Shown: positions 42,760-51,150, numbered from the stretch's first letter. The stretch: DNA of 64,000 bases from Shimia_B sp038525525 (GCA_038525525.1 JBCBHO010000002.1:756902-820901), one strand, 5' to 3'. Numbers and translations: made by a program. Notes: a model not told the origin generated them from the letters alone.

Positions 42760-43011
42760 TCAGCCGCCCGTCATCGGGGGGAAGAACGCCACCTCCGACA
42801 CCCCGGCGAGCGGTGCATCGAAGCTGGTGAGTTCCTGGTCGAGGGCCACGCGCAGGGCGGTGACATCCTCGAAGGCGGCCGCGTAGGCGCCGCCGCGGGC
42901 GCGCAGCTCCTCGAGGAGGGCGGCGGGGGTTTCGGCCTCGGTCTCGAGCACCTCCTGTCCGGTGCCGATCCGCTCCCGCACCCAAGCGAAATAGAGCAGG
43001 CGCAGCTTCAT
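42760..43011 (-). CDS. moaD: molybdopterin synthase sulfur carrier MoaD
   Basis: This 83-residue ubiquitin-like protein ends in the Gly-Gly that becomes the thiocarboxylate (VAFFPPMTGG). MKLRLLYFAWVRERIGTG is the usual start. It overlaps pgsA by four bases and is followed by moaE, so pgsA-moaD-moaE is one transcription unit. Confidence 0.94.
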   Translation of the reverse strand: MKLRLLYFAWVRERIGTGQEVLETEAETPAALLEELRARGGAYAAAFEDVTALRVALDQELTSFDAPLAGVSEVAFFPPMTGG

Positions 43012-43673
43012 TTCGCCCCCCTTAGGTGCGGCGTGGCCTTGCGGAAATAGTCATAGCCGGTGACGAGCGTGAGCGCGGCGGCCAGCCAGAGGAGCGCCAC
43101 GCCACCGGTCTCGAGAAGACCATGCAGCCAGACCCGCCAGCGCAGGCCCAGCACGTCTTCTTCCGCGCCGCTCACGATCGCCTGGTAGAGCGCGGGGTCG
43201 AGGCCCACGCTGCGCTCGATGAGCGCGTGCTCGAAGATGCCCTTGGCCAGAAGCACCGTGATCGCCACCATCTGCACGGTTGTCTTCCACTTGGCGAGCT
43301 TCGTGACCTTCAGCGTCCCGGCCGTATCGCCGAGGAATTCCCTGAGGCCGCTCACGAAGACCTCGCGGAAGACGATGAGCGCGGCGGGAAGGAGGATGAG
43401 CCAGACCGGCTGCCACACCGCCGCGAGCGCTAAAAGCGCAGTCAAAACAATGGCCTTGTCGGCAATGGGGTCGAGCATCGCGCCAAGCTTCGTCTCCTGC
43501 TTCCAGGCGCGCGCGAGTTGCCCGTCCACCCAATCGGTGAGCGAGGCCCCGAGAAAGAGCACGATCGCCAGCCAATCCGCGTAGGGGCGCGGCAGGACAA
43601 GAAAGGCCACGATGATCCCCGGCGCGGAGAGCAGGCGCAGGATCGTCAGGATGTTGGGCAGGTTCAGGCGCAT
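43008..43673 (-). CDS. pgsA: CDP-diacylglycerol-glycerol-3-phosphate 3-phosphatidyltransferase
   Basis: The 221-residue membrane enzyme makes phosphatidylglycerol phosphate. The CDP-alcohol phosphotransferase signature is split as DWVDGQLAR and GAMLDPIADKAIVL, with the catalytic aspartates in place, and begins MRLNLPNILTILRLL as expected for PgsA. It starts 64 bases after uvrC and is in one unit with moaD and moaE. A long loop LIERSVGLDPALYQAIVSGA between helices is a lineage feature, not a defect. Confidence 0.92.
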   Translation of the reverse strand: MRLNLPNILTILRLLSAPGIIVAFLVLPRPYADWLAIVLFLGASLTDWVDGQLARAWKQETKLGAMLDPIADKAIVLTALLALAAVWQPVWLILLPAALIVFREVFVSGLREFLGDTAGTLKVTKLAKWKTTVQMVAITVLLAKGIFEHALIERSVGLDPALYQAIVSGAEEDVLGLRWRVWLHGLLETGGVALLWLAAALTLVTGYDYFRKATPHLRGAK

Positions 43674-43736
43674 GGCGAGGGCTTTCGCCTCATTTTGTAC
43701 AAAAATCCAGAGCGCGAGGCACGTTTTGTACGTGTC

Positions 43737-45611
43737 TCATCCTTCATGGAAGAACCCGTAGATCTTCTCCGCGAGGCCCTCGCTCACGCCATCGACGGCT
43801 TTCAGATCGGCAAGATTGGCGCGGCTGACGGCCTTGGCCGACCCGAAATGCGCGAGGAGCGCGCGTTTGCGCGTGGCGCCGACGCCGGGGATATCGTCGA
43901 GGGGGTTCTTCGACATGGCCTTGGCGCGTTTGGCACGGTGGGTGCCGATGGCAAAGCGGTGGGCCTCGTCGCGCATCCGCTGGATGAAGTAGAGGACGGG
44001 ATCGTTGTGGCGGAGCGCCTTCACGCCCCGGCCCATGCGGTGAAACTCCTCCTTGCCGAGGTCGCGATCCACGCCCTTGGCGACACCCACCATGGTGATG
44101 TCGTCGACGCCGAGCTCTTTCATGATCCCGTGCACGGCGCTGACCTGGCCCTGCCCGCCATCGATGAGGAGAAGGTCCGGCCAGACCTCCGTCTCGCGAT
44201 CCGGGTCCTCCTTGAGGAGGCGCTTGAAGCGGCGCGAAAGCACCTCCTTCATCATGCCGAAATCGTCGCCCGGCGTGAGCTCTTCGCCCTTGATGTTGAA
44301 CTTGCGATACTGCGACTTGAGGAAGCCGTCGGGGCCAGCCACGATCATGCCGCCCACGGCATTGGTGCCCTGGATGTGGGAGTTGTCATAGACCTCGATC
44401 CGCTGCGGCGGCTCTTCCATGTCGAAGGCCTCCGCGATGCCCTTGAGGAGCTTCATCTGCGTGGCGCTCTCCGACATCTTCCGCGCGAGGCTCTCGCGGG
44501 CATTGCGGGAGGCATTGGCGATGAGCTCCGCCTTCTCGCCGCGCTGGGGGATGAGCAGCTCCACCTTGCGCTCGGCCTTTTCGCCCAGCGCCTCGGTGAC
44601 GAGATCGCGGTCTTCCACGTCGTGGGAGAGGATCACCTGCCGGGGCGGCTCCCGGTCGCCGTAGAACTGGCCGAGGAAGGCCTGCATGATCTCTGCCTCG
44701 CTGTTCGAGCCCGTCACGCGAGGATAGTAATCACGGTTGCCCCAGTTCTGGTTGGCGCGGATGAAGAAGACCTGCACGCAGGCCTGCCCGCCTTCGACAT
44801 GGAGCGAGATGACATCGGCCTCCTTCACGCCCTGTGGGTTGATCCCCTGGGCCGATTGGACCTGCGTGAGCGCGCGGATCCGGTCCCGCAGGGCCGCGGC
44901 GCGCTCGAACTCCATCTTGGCGCTCGCCTCCTGCATCTGGGCAGCGAGGGTCTGCTGGACCTTCGTCGTCTTGCCCTGCAGAAAGTCATCGGCCTCGCGC
45001 ACGAGCACCGCGTAGTCCTCCGGGGTCACCTTGCCGCCGCAAGGCCCCGCGCACCGCTTCATGTGGTAGTTCAGGCACGGGCGATCTCCGGCCTCCACTT
45101 CGCGATCCGAACAGGTCCTGAGGAGAAAGACCTTCTGGAGCGTGTTAAGCGTCCGGTTGACGGCACCCGCGCTGGCGAAGGGGCCATAGTAGCGCCCCTT
45201 GCGGGTCTTGGCGCCGCGGTGCTTCTCGAGCTTCGGGAAATCGTGCTCCGAGCTGATGAAGATGTAAGGGAAGGATTTGTCGTCCCTGAGCAGCACGTTG
45301 TATTTCGGTTTGAGCTGCTTGATGAGGTTCTGCTCGAGGAGCAGCGCCTCCGTCTCCGTGCGCGTCGTCAGGAACATCATCGAGGCGGTCTCGGCGATCA
45401 CCCGGAAGATATGCGGGGCATGCGCATTGCCCCGCGCGTAGTTCGACACGCGGTTCTTCAGGTTCTTTGCCTTGCCGACATAGAGCACGCGCGATTGTGC
45501 ATCGAGCATCCGGTAGACGCCCGGAGATCCATCCAATGTGCGCATATATCGGGCGATGACAGCCTGCCCTGTCTCCGGTGTGTCAGCGCTGTTTGACAAG
45601 TCCTGGTCCAT
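43737..45611 (-). CDS. uvrC: excinuclease ABC subunit C
   Basis: UvrC makes both incisions in nucleotide excision repair. The 624-residue protein has the N-terminal GIY-YIG nuclease (GVYRMLDAQSRVLYVGKAKN), a Cys-containing segment RPCLNYHMKRCAGPCGG, the UVR motif (QEASAKMEFERAAALRDRIR), the RNase H-like C-terminal nuclease (EVYDNSHIQGTNAVGGMIVA, LLLIDGGQGQVSA) and tandem helix-hairpin-helix motifs (LDDIPGVGATRKRALLAHFG). The ATG at 45611 is preferred to the open frame reaching 45776, whose extra residues fall in the AT-rich promoter gap. It is followed by pgsA on the same strand. Confidence 0.95.
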   Translation of the reverse strand: MDQDLSNSADTPETGQAVIARYMRTLDGSPGVYRMLDAQSRVLYVGKAKNLKNRVSNYARGNAHAPHIFRVIAETASMMFLTTRTETEALLLEQNLIKQLKPKYNVLLRDDKSFPYIFISSEHDFPKLEKHRGAKTRKGRYYGPFASAGAVNRTLNTLQKVFLLRTCSDREVEAGDRPCLNYHMKRCAGPCGGKVTPEDYAVLVREADDFLQGKTTKVQQTLAAQMQEASAKMEFERAAALRDRIRALTQVQSAQGINPQGVKEADVISLHVEGGQACVQVFFIRANQNWGNRDYYPRVTGSNSEAEIMQAFLGQFYGDREPPRQVILSHDVEDRDLVTEALGEKAERKVELLIPQRGEKAELIANASRNARESLARKMSESATQMKLLKGIAEAFDMEEPPQRIEVYDNSHIQGTNAVGGMIVAGPDGFLKSQYRKFNIKGEELTPGDDFGMMKEVLSRRFKRLLKEDPDRETEVWPDLLLIDGGQGQVSAVHGIMKELGVDDITMVGVAKGVDRDLGKEEFHRMGRGVKALRHNDPVLYFIQRMRDEAHRFAIGTHRAKRAKAMSKNPLDDIPGVGATRKRALLAHFGSAKAVSRANLADLKAVDGVSEGLAEKIYGFFHEG

Positions 45612-45751
45612 GCCGTCGATTCTCGTTTTGGCTGCTACAGAGGCCCCCACGCCTGCAACGATTTTCCTATCCACGGAAGCTGGGGATAAGTTGCCGGATA
45701 ACGTTGGAGCAGCGCGAATTTTTCCTTGTTTTCTTGACCGTTGCTTTGACT

Positions 45752-45766
45752 GCCTAATATTTAGGC
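45752..45766. promoter_or_regulatory. 15-bp perfect palindrome in the AT-rich region upstream of uvrC
   Basis: GCCTAA-TAT-TTAGGC lies about 140 bases upstream of the uvrC start within a 282-base stretch (45612-45893) that is strikingly A/T-rich against its surroundings. It may be an operator or the stem of a weak transcription stop for the SDR gene behind it. It does not match the alphaproteobacterial LexA box (GTTC-N7-GTTC), and I saw none in the stretch. Confidence 0.45.
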
Positions 45767-45893
45767 GAATTATCAAGGCATTGAATTTGCTTCATATTTT
45801 TATTGTCACAGGACAATACGCTGATTTTCCTAGAGTTTTTGTAACACGTCCGTGACGGGAATCGCACCGGTGCACAACTCTCCATTCTTCCCC

Positions 45894-46664
45894 TTATTCA
45901 ACCCCCAAAACGTCCGGAGTCTGCCACGTTAAGTGCTGCCCCCCGTCCACGCAAAGCAACTGTCCCGTGATCGCCGGCGCGTCGAGAAAGTAACCGAGCG
46001 CCGCGTTGATATCTGCGGGGTGCGCGCCGCGCCCGAGGACCGTGGCAGCCCGCTGTTTGGCGAAGTGTTCCGCGCTCTGGCGGCCGCCCTGAAGCGTGGG
46101 GCCCGGACCGATCGCATTGACCCGGATCCGGGGGGCCAGCGCCTGTGCGGCGGTCTGCGTGAAGGCCCAGAGCCCCATCTTGGCGATGGTGTAGGTCATG
46201 AATTCCGGCGTGAGCTTGCGCACCCGCTGATCGATCATGTTGACGACGAGGCCCGAGGCCTTGGGCTCCCCGTCCGTGTCCGCGGGCGTGCCCTGTGCCG
46301 CCATGGCCTGCGTCAGGAGAAAGGGCGCACGCAGGTTCGATCCGATATGCCTGTCCCAGCTTTCGCGCGTGGCCGTCTCCAGCGTGTCGTATTCGAAGAT
46401 CGAGGCATTGTTGACGAGGCAGGTGATGTCTCCGCCCAGCGCCTCTCGCGCGGCGGGCAGGAGCGCCTCCGTCTCCGCGTCATCGAGGAGATCGGCCTTG
46501 ATCGTCACACCGCGCTGCCCCGCAGCCTCGACGCCCGCCACGGTCTTCTCCGCCCCGGCGGAGGACGACGCGTAATGCACGGCCACGTCGAAGCCGCGCC
46601 CCGCGAGATAGATCGCCATGGCCTGACCCAGCCGTGCGCCCGCCCCTGTCACCAGCGCCCGCAT
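45894..46664 (-). CDS. SDR-family oxidoreductase, pteridine reductase (FolM)-like, 256 aa
   Basis: The cofactor loop is VTGAGARLGQAMAIYL, which has the R-x-G form used by pteridine reductases and FolM rather than the classic G-x-G-I-G. It also has LVNNASIFEYDTLET, MTYTIAKMGLWAF as the Tyr/Lys catalytic pair, and VNAIGPGPTL. A dihydrofolate or dihydromonapterin substrate is therefore plausible but not shown. Its ATG shares one base with the exchanger stop upstream (TGATG), and uvrC follows 282 bases further on. Confidence 0.8.
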   Translation of the reverse strand: MRALVTGAGARLGQAMAIYLAGRGFDVAVHYASSSAGAEKTVAGVEAAGQRGVTIKADLLDDAETEALLPAAREALGGDITCLVNNASIFEYDTLETATRESWDRHIGSNLRAPFLLTQAMAAQGTPADTDGEPKASGLVVNMIDQRVRKLTPEFMTYTIAKMGLWAFTQTAAQALAPRIRVNAIGPGPTLQGGRQSAEHFAKQRAATVLGRGAHPADINAALGYFLDAPAITGQLLCVDGGQHLTWQTPDVLGVE

Positions 46665-47629
46665 CAGCTGAGCACCGTGACGATGTAGAGGATGTAGACC
46701 GCCATGAAGGCCGCGCCCCAGAGCCGCCCCAGCCCCCATTTGAAGAAGACGAAGGGCGCGAGGACGAGGGAGGCTGCGAGCATCGTCCAGAAATCGATGA
46801 CGAAGAACTGCCGCGCCACCTCTATCGGCGCCACGAGCGCCGTGACGCCCACGATGGCCAGCAGGTTGAAGAGGTTGGAGCCGATGACATTACCCAGCGC
46901 CACGTCCGCCTGCCGGCGGTAGGCGGCGACCATGGTGGTGGCGAGCTCGGGCAGCGAGGTGCCGATGGCCACGAGCGTGAGCCCGATATGGGCATCCGAC
47001 ATGCCGAAAGCCCTCGCGATGTTCGAGGCACCGTCCACGAGGAGATCCGCACCGAGCGGGAGGCCCACGATCCCCAAAGCGAGAAAGAGCGCGATCCGCC
47101 AACCCGGAAGCTCGGGATCCACGCCCTCCACATCCTCCTCCTCTCCGGACGGGCCGGAGCCGGCCATCCGCGCTTTCTTGGCGTCGAGAAACTGGTCGAA
47201 GAGCACGAGGCTGAGCGCGCCGAGCAGGATGAGCCCGTGCCACCATGTGAGTGGCGCGGTGTAGGCGATGCCGATGAAAAGGAGCGAGCCGAGGATCATG
47301 TGGACGTAGCTCTTGCGCGTGTCGCACTCGGCCGTGGACATCGTGAAGACGAGCGCGGGCAAGCCGAGCACGAGCAGGATGTTGGCCGTGTTCGAGCCCA
47401 CCACGTTGCCGATGGCGAGCCCGGGCTGATCGTCGAGCAGCGCGTTGACCGAGATCAGGAGCTCTGGCGCCGACGTGCCAAAAGCCACGATCGTCAGCGA
47501 CACGATGAGCGCGGGGATCCCGAGGCGGAGCGCGAGGTTCACCGCGCCCTTCACCAGCACGTCCCCCGCCAGAAGCAGGATCACGAGCCCGAGCGCCACA
47601 TAGACCCAATCGAGCAAGAGATGCGCCAC
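46664..47629 (-). CDS. calcium/sodium antiporter (CaCA family, YrbG-like), 321 aa
   Basis: About ten membrane helices are arranged as two inverted repeats, each carrying an alpha-repeat motif: FGTSAPELLISVNALLDDQP with GNVVGSNTANILLVLG in the first, and IGTSLPELATTMVAAYRRQA with GNVIGSNLFNLLAIVG in the second. An acidic loop (SGEEEDVEGVDPEL) joins the two halves. The GTG at 47629 is the likely start because the small upstream gene stops two bases before it. It should extrude Ca2+ in exchange for Na+ or H+. Confidence 0.88.
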   Translation of the reverse strand: MAHLLLDWVYVALGLVILLLAGDVLVKGAVNLALRLGIPALIVSLTIVAFGTSAPELLISVNALLDDQPGLAIGNVVGSNTANILLVLGLPALVFTMSTAECDTRKSYVHMILGSLLFIGIAYTAPLTWWHGLILLGALSLVLFDQFLDAKKARMAGSGPSGEEEDVEGVDPELPGWRIALFLALGIVGLPLGADLLVDGASNIARAFGMSDAHIGLTLVAIGTSLPELATTMVAAYRRQADVALGNVIGSNLFNLLAIVGVTALVAPIEVARQFFVIDFWTMLAASLVLAPFVFFKWGLGRLWGAAFMAVYILYIVTVLS

Positions 47630-47631
47630 GC

Positions 47632-47823
47632 CTAGCCTTTCCGTCCGGGGCAGTCGGTGCGCCCGCATAGAAGCGGGCCAGATCCGATGCGCGGTTTCGC
47701 GCAGGTCTTGCACTTCTTCGCCGTGAGGCGCTGCAGCCTCTCCTGTCCGGGGAAGCGCAAGCGTCCGAACATCGCCATGACCGCGATGACGATCAGGAAG
47801 AGGGTGACGATCTTCAGGATCAT
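47632..47823 (-). CDS. small single-span membrane protein with four cysteines, 63 aa
   Basis: One membrane helix (ILKIVTLFLIVIAVMAMF) is followed by a basic linker and a short Cys-rich tail, CKTCAKPRIG-SGPLLCGRTDC, with two C-x2/x5-C pairs that could bind zinc. I recall similar small proteins in Rhodobacteraceae without an assigned function. The ATG start lies one base after the SppA-like stop and the exchanger begins two bases after its stop, so all three are one operon. Confidence 0.7.
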   Translation of the reverse strand: MILKIVTLFLIVIAVMAMFGRLRFPGQERLQRLTAKKCKTCAKPRIGSGPLLCGRTDCPGRKG

Positions 47824-47824
47824 C

Positions 47825-48613
47825 TCAGAGGCCGAACTGGGCGTAGGCCGCCCGCTCCTCGACCCCGTGGCTGAGATCGCCGAGGACGCGCGCGCCCAGG
47901 CGGCTCAAGAGCGGCTTCCGCTGCCCGTAGCGGCGGAACTTCACCTTCTTGCCGAAGCGCTCGCGCAGGACGGGCGTGATATGGCCCACGGCATCCGCAA
48001 GGCCCACGTCCACGCCCTTCCGGCCCACCCAGATCTCCCCGGTGAAGAGCCGGTCATCCTCGGCGAGCTTCGCACCGCGGCGGTGGCTCACGTGGTCGAT
48101 GAAGGTCTGGTGGATGTCGTCGAGCAGCACTTTCAGCCGCGCCACATCCTCGTCCTTCGCGGGGCGAAACGGGTCGTTCATGCTCTTCGATTTGCCCGCC
48201 GTATAGACGCGGCGCTCCACCCCGTAGCGCTCCAGCGCCTCGGGGAAGCCGAAGCCCGCGGAGATGACCCCGATGGAGCCGATGACGGAGCTTTCGTCCA
48301 CGAAGATCTCGTCGGCCGCCGCGGCGAGCCAGTAGCCGCCCGAGGCCGCCACATCCTCCACGAAGGCATAGACCGGGGTCTCCTTCTCCTCCGCCAGCCG
48401 CCGGATCCGCGCGCCGATGAGCGCGCTCTGCACGGGGCTCCCGCCGGGGGAGTTGATCACCAGCGCCACCGCCGCCCGCTTGCCCGAGAAGGCCTTTTCC
48501 AGCACCGGGCCGATGCCATTGTCATTGAGCCCGCGCCCGGCGGCGATCAGCCCGTCGAGCCGCACGACGGCGACCTCGGGGTCGTTCTTCATGAAGGGGA
48601 TGTATCTTTTCAT
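47825..48613 (-). CDS. S49-family signal peptide peptidase (SppA/SohB-like), 262 aa
   Basis: It has the Ser-Lys dyad regions of family S49: INSPGGSPVQSALIGARIRR (oxyanion turn), EDVAASGGYWLAAAADEIFV with the nucleophilic Ser, and FVDESSVIGSIGVISAGFGF, with the general-base Lys likely in GKSKSMNDPFRP. It is the short, single-domain form (SohB or archaeal-like SppA). There is no obvious leading membrane helix, so it may be soluble or peripheral. The ATG at 48613 gives MKRYIPFMKNDPEV; the upstream extension is weak. The divergent neighbour is the A/T-rich DUF4041 gene. Confidence 0.85.
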   Translation of the reverse strand: MKRYIPFMKNDPEVAVVRLDGLIAAGRGLNDNGIGPVLEKAFSGKRAAVALVINSPGGSPVQSALIGARIRRLAEEKETPVYAFVEDVAASGGYWLAAAADEIFVDESSVIGSIGVISAGFGFPEALERYGVERRVYTAGKSKSMNDPFRPAKDEDVARLKVLLDDIHQTFIDHVSHRRGAKLAEDDRLFTGEIWVGRKGVDVGLADAVGHITPVLRERFGKKVKFRRYGQRKPLLSRLGARVLGDLSHGVEERAAYAQFGL

Positions 48614-48904
48614 TGGCTGCCATTTAGGCCCCTTGGACCCTGGCAACAAGGCGGGTCCAGGCAAGCTTCTGTGCGCGCTCCGAACTGGCAGGACGTTACC
48701 ACGACTGCCTTTGCCTCACTGGAACTTTACGCTCATGGACGACAGGGAGCGAAAGACCGCTTCGAGCCCGAAGTGGCCGGTTGAAGGCGGTCTGCTAGAT
48801 GCCTGCCGAGCTTGGCATTGAAGAGAGGCGCCAAACTCTCGCCAAACTGCCCACTTAGTGACCGAGTAGTTTCGGTGCCTTTTTCTGGGATTAGGAGACG
48901 GCTT

Positions 48905-50305
48905 GTGGAAAGTTCGAATGATTGGATAGCAATCTCCATTGCGCTTGCATTTCTAGCGTCTCCGATAGTTGCGATTAAGTTCGCATTTCAACTTCGCAGA
49001 CGTCGAAGAGACCTCAAGGAGCTAGAGGAAACCAAGCAAGGTGAGATCGCAGAGCTTCAGAAAAAGTTATCCGAGATCGAAAATAGGTTCTCTGCTGTAA
49101 TTGACGTGGAAGCAGAGGCGATGAAGGCGGCAGGCGAGAGAGATAAGACTGTTGATGAGCTTGACAAACTCAGAGCCGAGTATAAGGACAAGAAATCAAC
49201 TTATGACCGGCTTCGATTGCAAGTTGCGGTCTATGATGAGACCATCGCATTTGCAGAACTTGGAGTCTATGAGCCGCATTTCGATTTCGGTGATAGCGCG
49301 GATTACAAATACAAAATCGAAGCTGTGCGTCAGATGCAGAAGGCAATGGTGAAGCAGAAGACTGCTGTCGTTTGCCACACGAGTTGGACAGTGAGCGACA
49401 GTGCTTCAAAGGGTGAAACCATGGTCAATCGAGCCATTAGATTGACGCTTCGTGCATTCAACAACGAGTGTGAGGCGGCAATCGCCAACGTGCGTTGGAA
49501 CAACGCGAAGGCGCTGGAGAAGAGGCTAAAGAATGCAAAGAAGCAGATCGACAAAGCCAATGCATCTTTGCAAATCGAGATCACCCAGGATTACCTCGAT
49601 CTCAAACTCAGCGAGCTTCGTCTTACGCACGAATATCGCGAGAAGTTGAAGGAGGAGCGCGAGAAGAGGGCGGAACAGGCCAGGCTAGAGCGGGAAGAGA
49701 AACGGCTTCTGCGGGAAGCACAAGAGGCGCGAAAAGAGGAAGGGAAATACGAAGCTCTTCTTGCGAAGGCGCGCGAGGAGGCGGGTGCCTCAAGTTCTGC
49801 AGCGCAAGAAGACAGAATACGCGAACTTGAGCAACAGCTTCGAGAGGCTCATGACAAGACCGAGCGCGCCCACGCAATGGCCGAGAAGACCAAGTCGGGA
49901 TTTGTCTACATCATTACCAATATCGGATCATTTGGCGACGATGTTGTAAAGATTGGTCTTACCCGTAGGCTCGATCCTGCTGACCGCGTTCGAGAGCTTG
50001 GTGACGCTTCAGTTCCCTTCCTCTTTGATACCCACGCTATGATTTATTCAGAGGAAGCTCCCGCTCTTGAAACAGCCCTTCATTCTGAGTTCGAAGACCG
50101 AAGGGTCAACGCGGCCAATATGAGGAAAGAGTTCTTCCGTGTCTCCTTGGAGGAGGTCGAGGAGGCAGTCATGCGGCTAGCACCAGATGCGGAGTTCCAC
50201 AAAGACATTGAGGCACAAGAGTTCAATGAAACTCTCGTAAGGCGTCGCGAGAAGCTGGCAACCGAAGAGGCCATCGCCGCTCTGGAGTTCCCGGATGAAC
50301 TGTGA
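48905..50305 (+). CDS. membrane-anchored DUF4041/GIY-YIG nuclease, SNIPE-like putative anti-phage protein, 466 aa
   Basis: Layout: a membrane helix (residues ~7-28, DWIAISIALAFLASPIVAIK) ending in a run of arginines; a coiled coil (~31-101); a DUF4041 domain (~109-235, with ELGVYEPHFDFG and ETMVNRAIRLTLRAFNNECE); a second long coiled coil (~237-329); and a GIY-YIG/T5orf172 nuclease (~332-424, GFVYIITN, VVKIGLTRR, LETALHSEFEDRRVN, KEFFRV). The GTG at 48905 is set by TAGGAGA eight bases upstream; a TTG-initiated frame reaching 48812 lacks one. The gene is visibly richer in A/T than its neighbours and stands alone. SNIPE proteins with this order cut phage DNA at entry; function here is inferred. 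Confidence 0.85.
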   Translation: MESSNDWIAISIALAFLASPIVAIKFAFQLRRRRRDLKELEETKQGEIAELQKKLSEIENRFSAVIDVEAEAMKAAGERDKTVDELDKLRAEYKDKKSTYDRLRLQVAVYDETIAFAELGVYEPHFDFGDSADYKYKIEAVRQMQKAMVKQKTAVVCHTSWTVSDSASKGETMVNRAIRLTLRAFNNECEAAIANVRWNNAKALEKRLKNAKKQIDKANASLQIEITQDYLDLKLSELRLTHEYREKLKEEREKRAEQARLEREEKRLLREAQEARKEEGKYEALLAKAREEAGASSSAAQEDRIRELEQQLREAHDKTERAHAMAEKTKSGFVYIITNIGSFGDDVVKIGLTRRLDPADRVRELGDASVPFLFDTHAMIYSEEAPALETALHSEFEDRRVNAANMRKEFFRVSLEEVEEAVMRLAPDAEFHKDIEAQEFNETLVRRREKLATEEAIAALEFPDEL

Positions 50306-50337
50306 AAGCGGCGAAGCTCTAAGACCCCTGTCCTCGC

Positions 50338-50375
50338 AGATCGGCCTGCCGATCTCATCGACCGGCAGCTTTTTC
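50338..50375 (+). terminator. candidate terminator with two competing hairpins after the nuclease gene
   Basis: Perfect AGATCGGC/GCCGATCT (50338-50345 and 50348-50355, two-base loop) competes with CTGCCG/CGGCAG (50346-50351 and 50363-50368), the latter followed by CTTTTTCC. The second hairpin plus U-tract fits an intrinsic terminator for the plus-strand nuclease gene, 40 bases after its stop. The ABC permease on the other strand ends at 50389. Confidence 0.5.
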
Positions 50376-50388
50376 CAGCAAAGCGGCC

Positions 50389-51150
50389 TCACTCCCTGAG
50401 CCGCCACCCCGTGCGGAAAATCCACCAGATGATGGCGAGGCAGAGCGCCGTAAACGCACCGATGGCCAGAAGCGAGAGGCCGACCGGCACGTCCGCCTGC
50501 CCGAAAAAGGCCCAGCGGAAGCCCGAGATCAGGTACACGACCGGGTTGAAATACGTCACCTGTTGCCAGAGCGGGGGCAGCATTGAGATCGAGTAGAACG
50601 AGCCCCCGAGGAAGACGAGGGGCGTCACCACGAGGAGCGGGATGAGCTGCAGCTGCTCGAAATTCTTCGCCCAGATCCCGATGATGAAGCCCATGAGCGC
50701 GAAGCTGATGCAGGTGAGCACGAGGAAGGCGAGCATCGCCAGCGGATGCAGGATCGTCATCTCCACGAAGAAAAACGACGTCCCCAGGATCACGAGCCCG
50801 ATAAAGAGCGATTTCGTGGCCGCTGCCCCCACATAGCCGATGACGATCTCGAGGAAGTTGATCGGCGCGGAGAGCAGCTCCGAGAAGGTGCCGATGAATT
50901 TCGGGAAGTAGATGCCGAAGGACGCGTTGGAGATGCCCTGCGTCATGACCGTGAGCATGATGAGGCCGGGCACGATGAAGGCGCCGTAGCTCACGCCTTC
51001 CACCTCCTGGATGCGGGAGCCGATTGCCGTGCCGAACACGACGAAGTAGAGCGAGGTGGACAGCACGGGCGAGATGAAGCTCTGCGCCAGCGTCCGGAAA
51101 AAGCGCGCCATTTCAGCGGCGTAGATCGTCTTGACGGCCTGCATGTTCAT
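50389..51150 (-). CDS. ABC-2-type exporter permease, 253 aa
   Basis: Six membrane helices with the ABC2_membrane signature (FVVFGTAIGSRIQ early, then PLLVVTPLVFLGGSFYSISM and FNPVVYLISGFRWAFFGQAD). Its ATG overlaps the ATP-binding gene's stop (ATGA). The substrate of this ATPase-permease pair (DrrAB/NodIJ-like exporter layout) is unknown. Confidence 0.88.
   Translation of the reverse strand: MNMQAVKTIYAAEMARFFRTLAQSFISPVLSTSLYFVVFGTAIGSRIQEVEGVSYGAFIVPGLIMLTVMTQGISNASFGIYFPKFIGTFSELLSAPINFLEIVIGYVGAAATKSLFIGLVILGTSFFFVEMTILHPLAMLAFLVLTCISFALMGFIIGIWAKNFEQLQLIPLLVVTPLVFLGGSFYSISMLPPLWQQVTYFNPVVYLISGFRWAFFGQADVPVGLSLLAIGAFTALCLAIIWWIFRTGWRLRE

Noticed and set aside
43518..45596. 692-codon open frame on the plus strand opposite uvrC
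   Set aside because: It is fully antisense to a textbook uvrC, has no ribosome site, and its translation is Arg/His/Leu-rich as expected for a GC-rich shadow.
48829..48848. Two copies of CGCCAAACT, 11-base period, at the edge of the low-GC island
   Set aside because: Too short and local to support a transposon target duplication or attachment site; no matching copy was noticed at the other edge.
48812..48904. TTG-initiated N-terminal extension of the DUF4041 nuclease
   Set aside because: The GTG at 48905 has TAGGAGA at the right distance and starts just before the membrane helix; the extension has no ribosome site.
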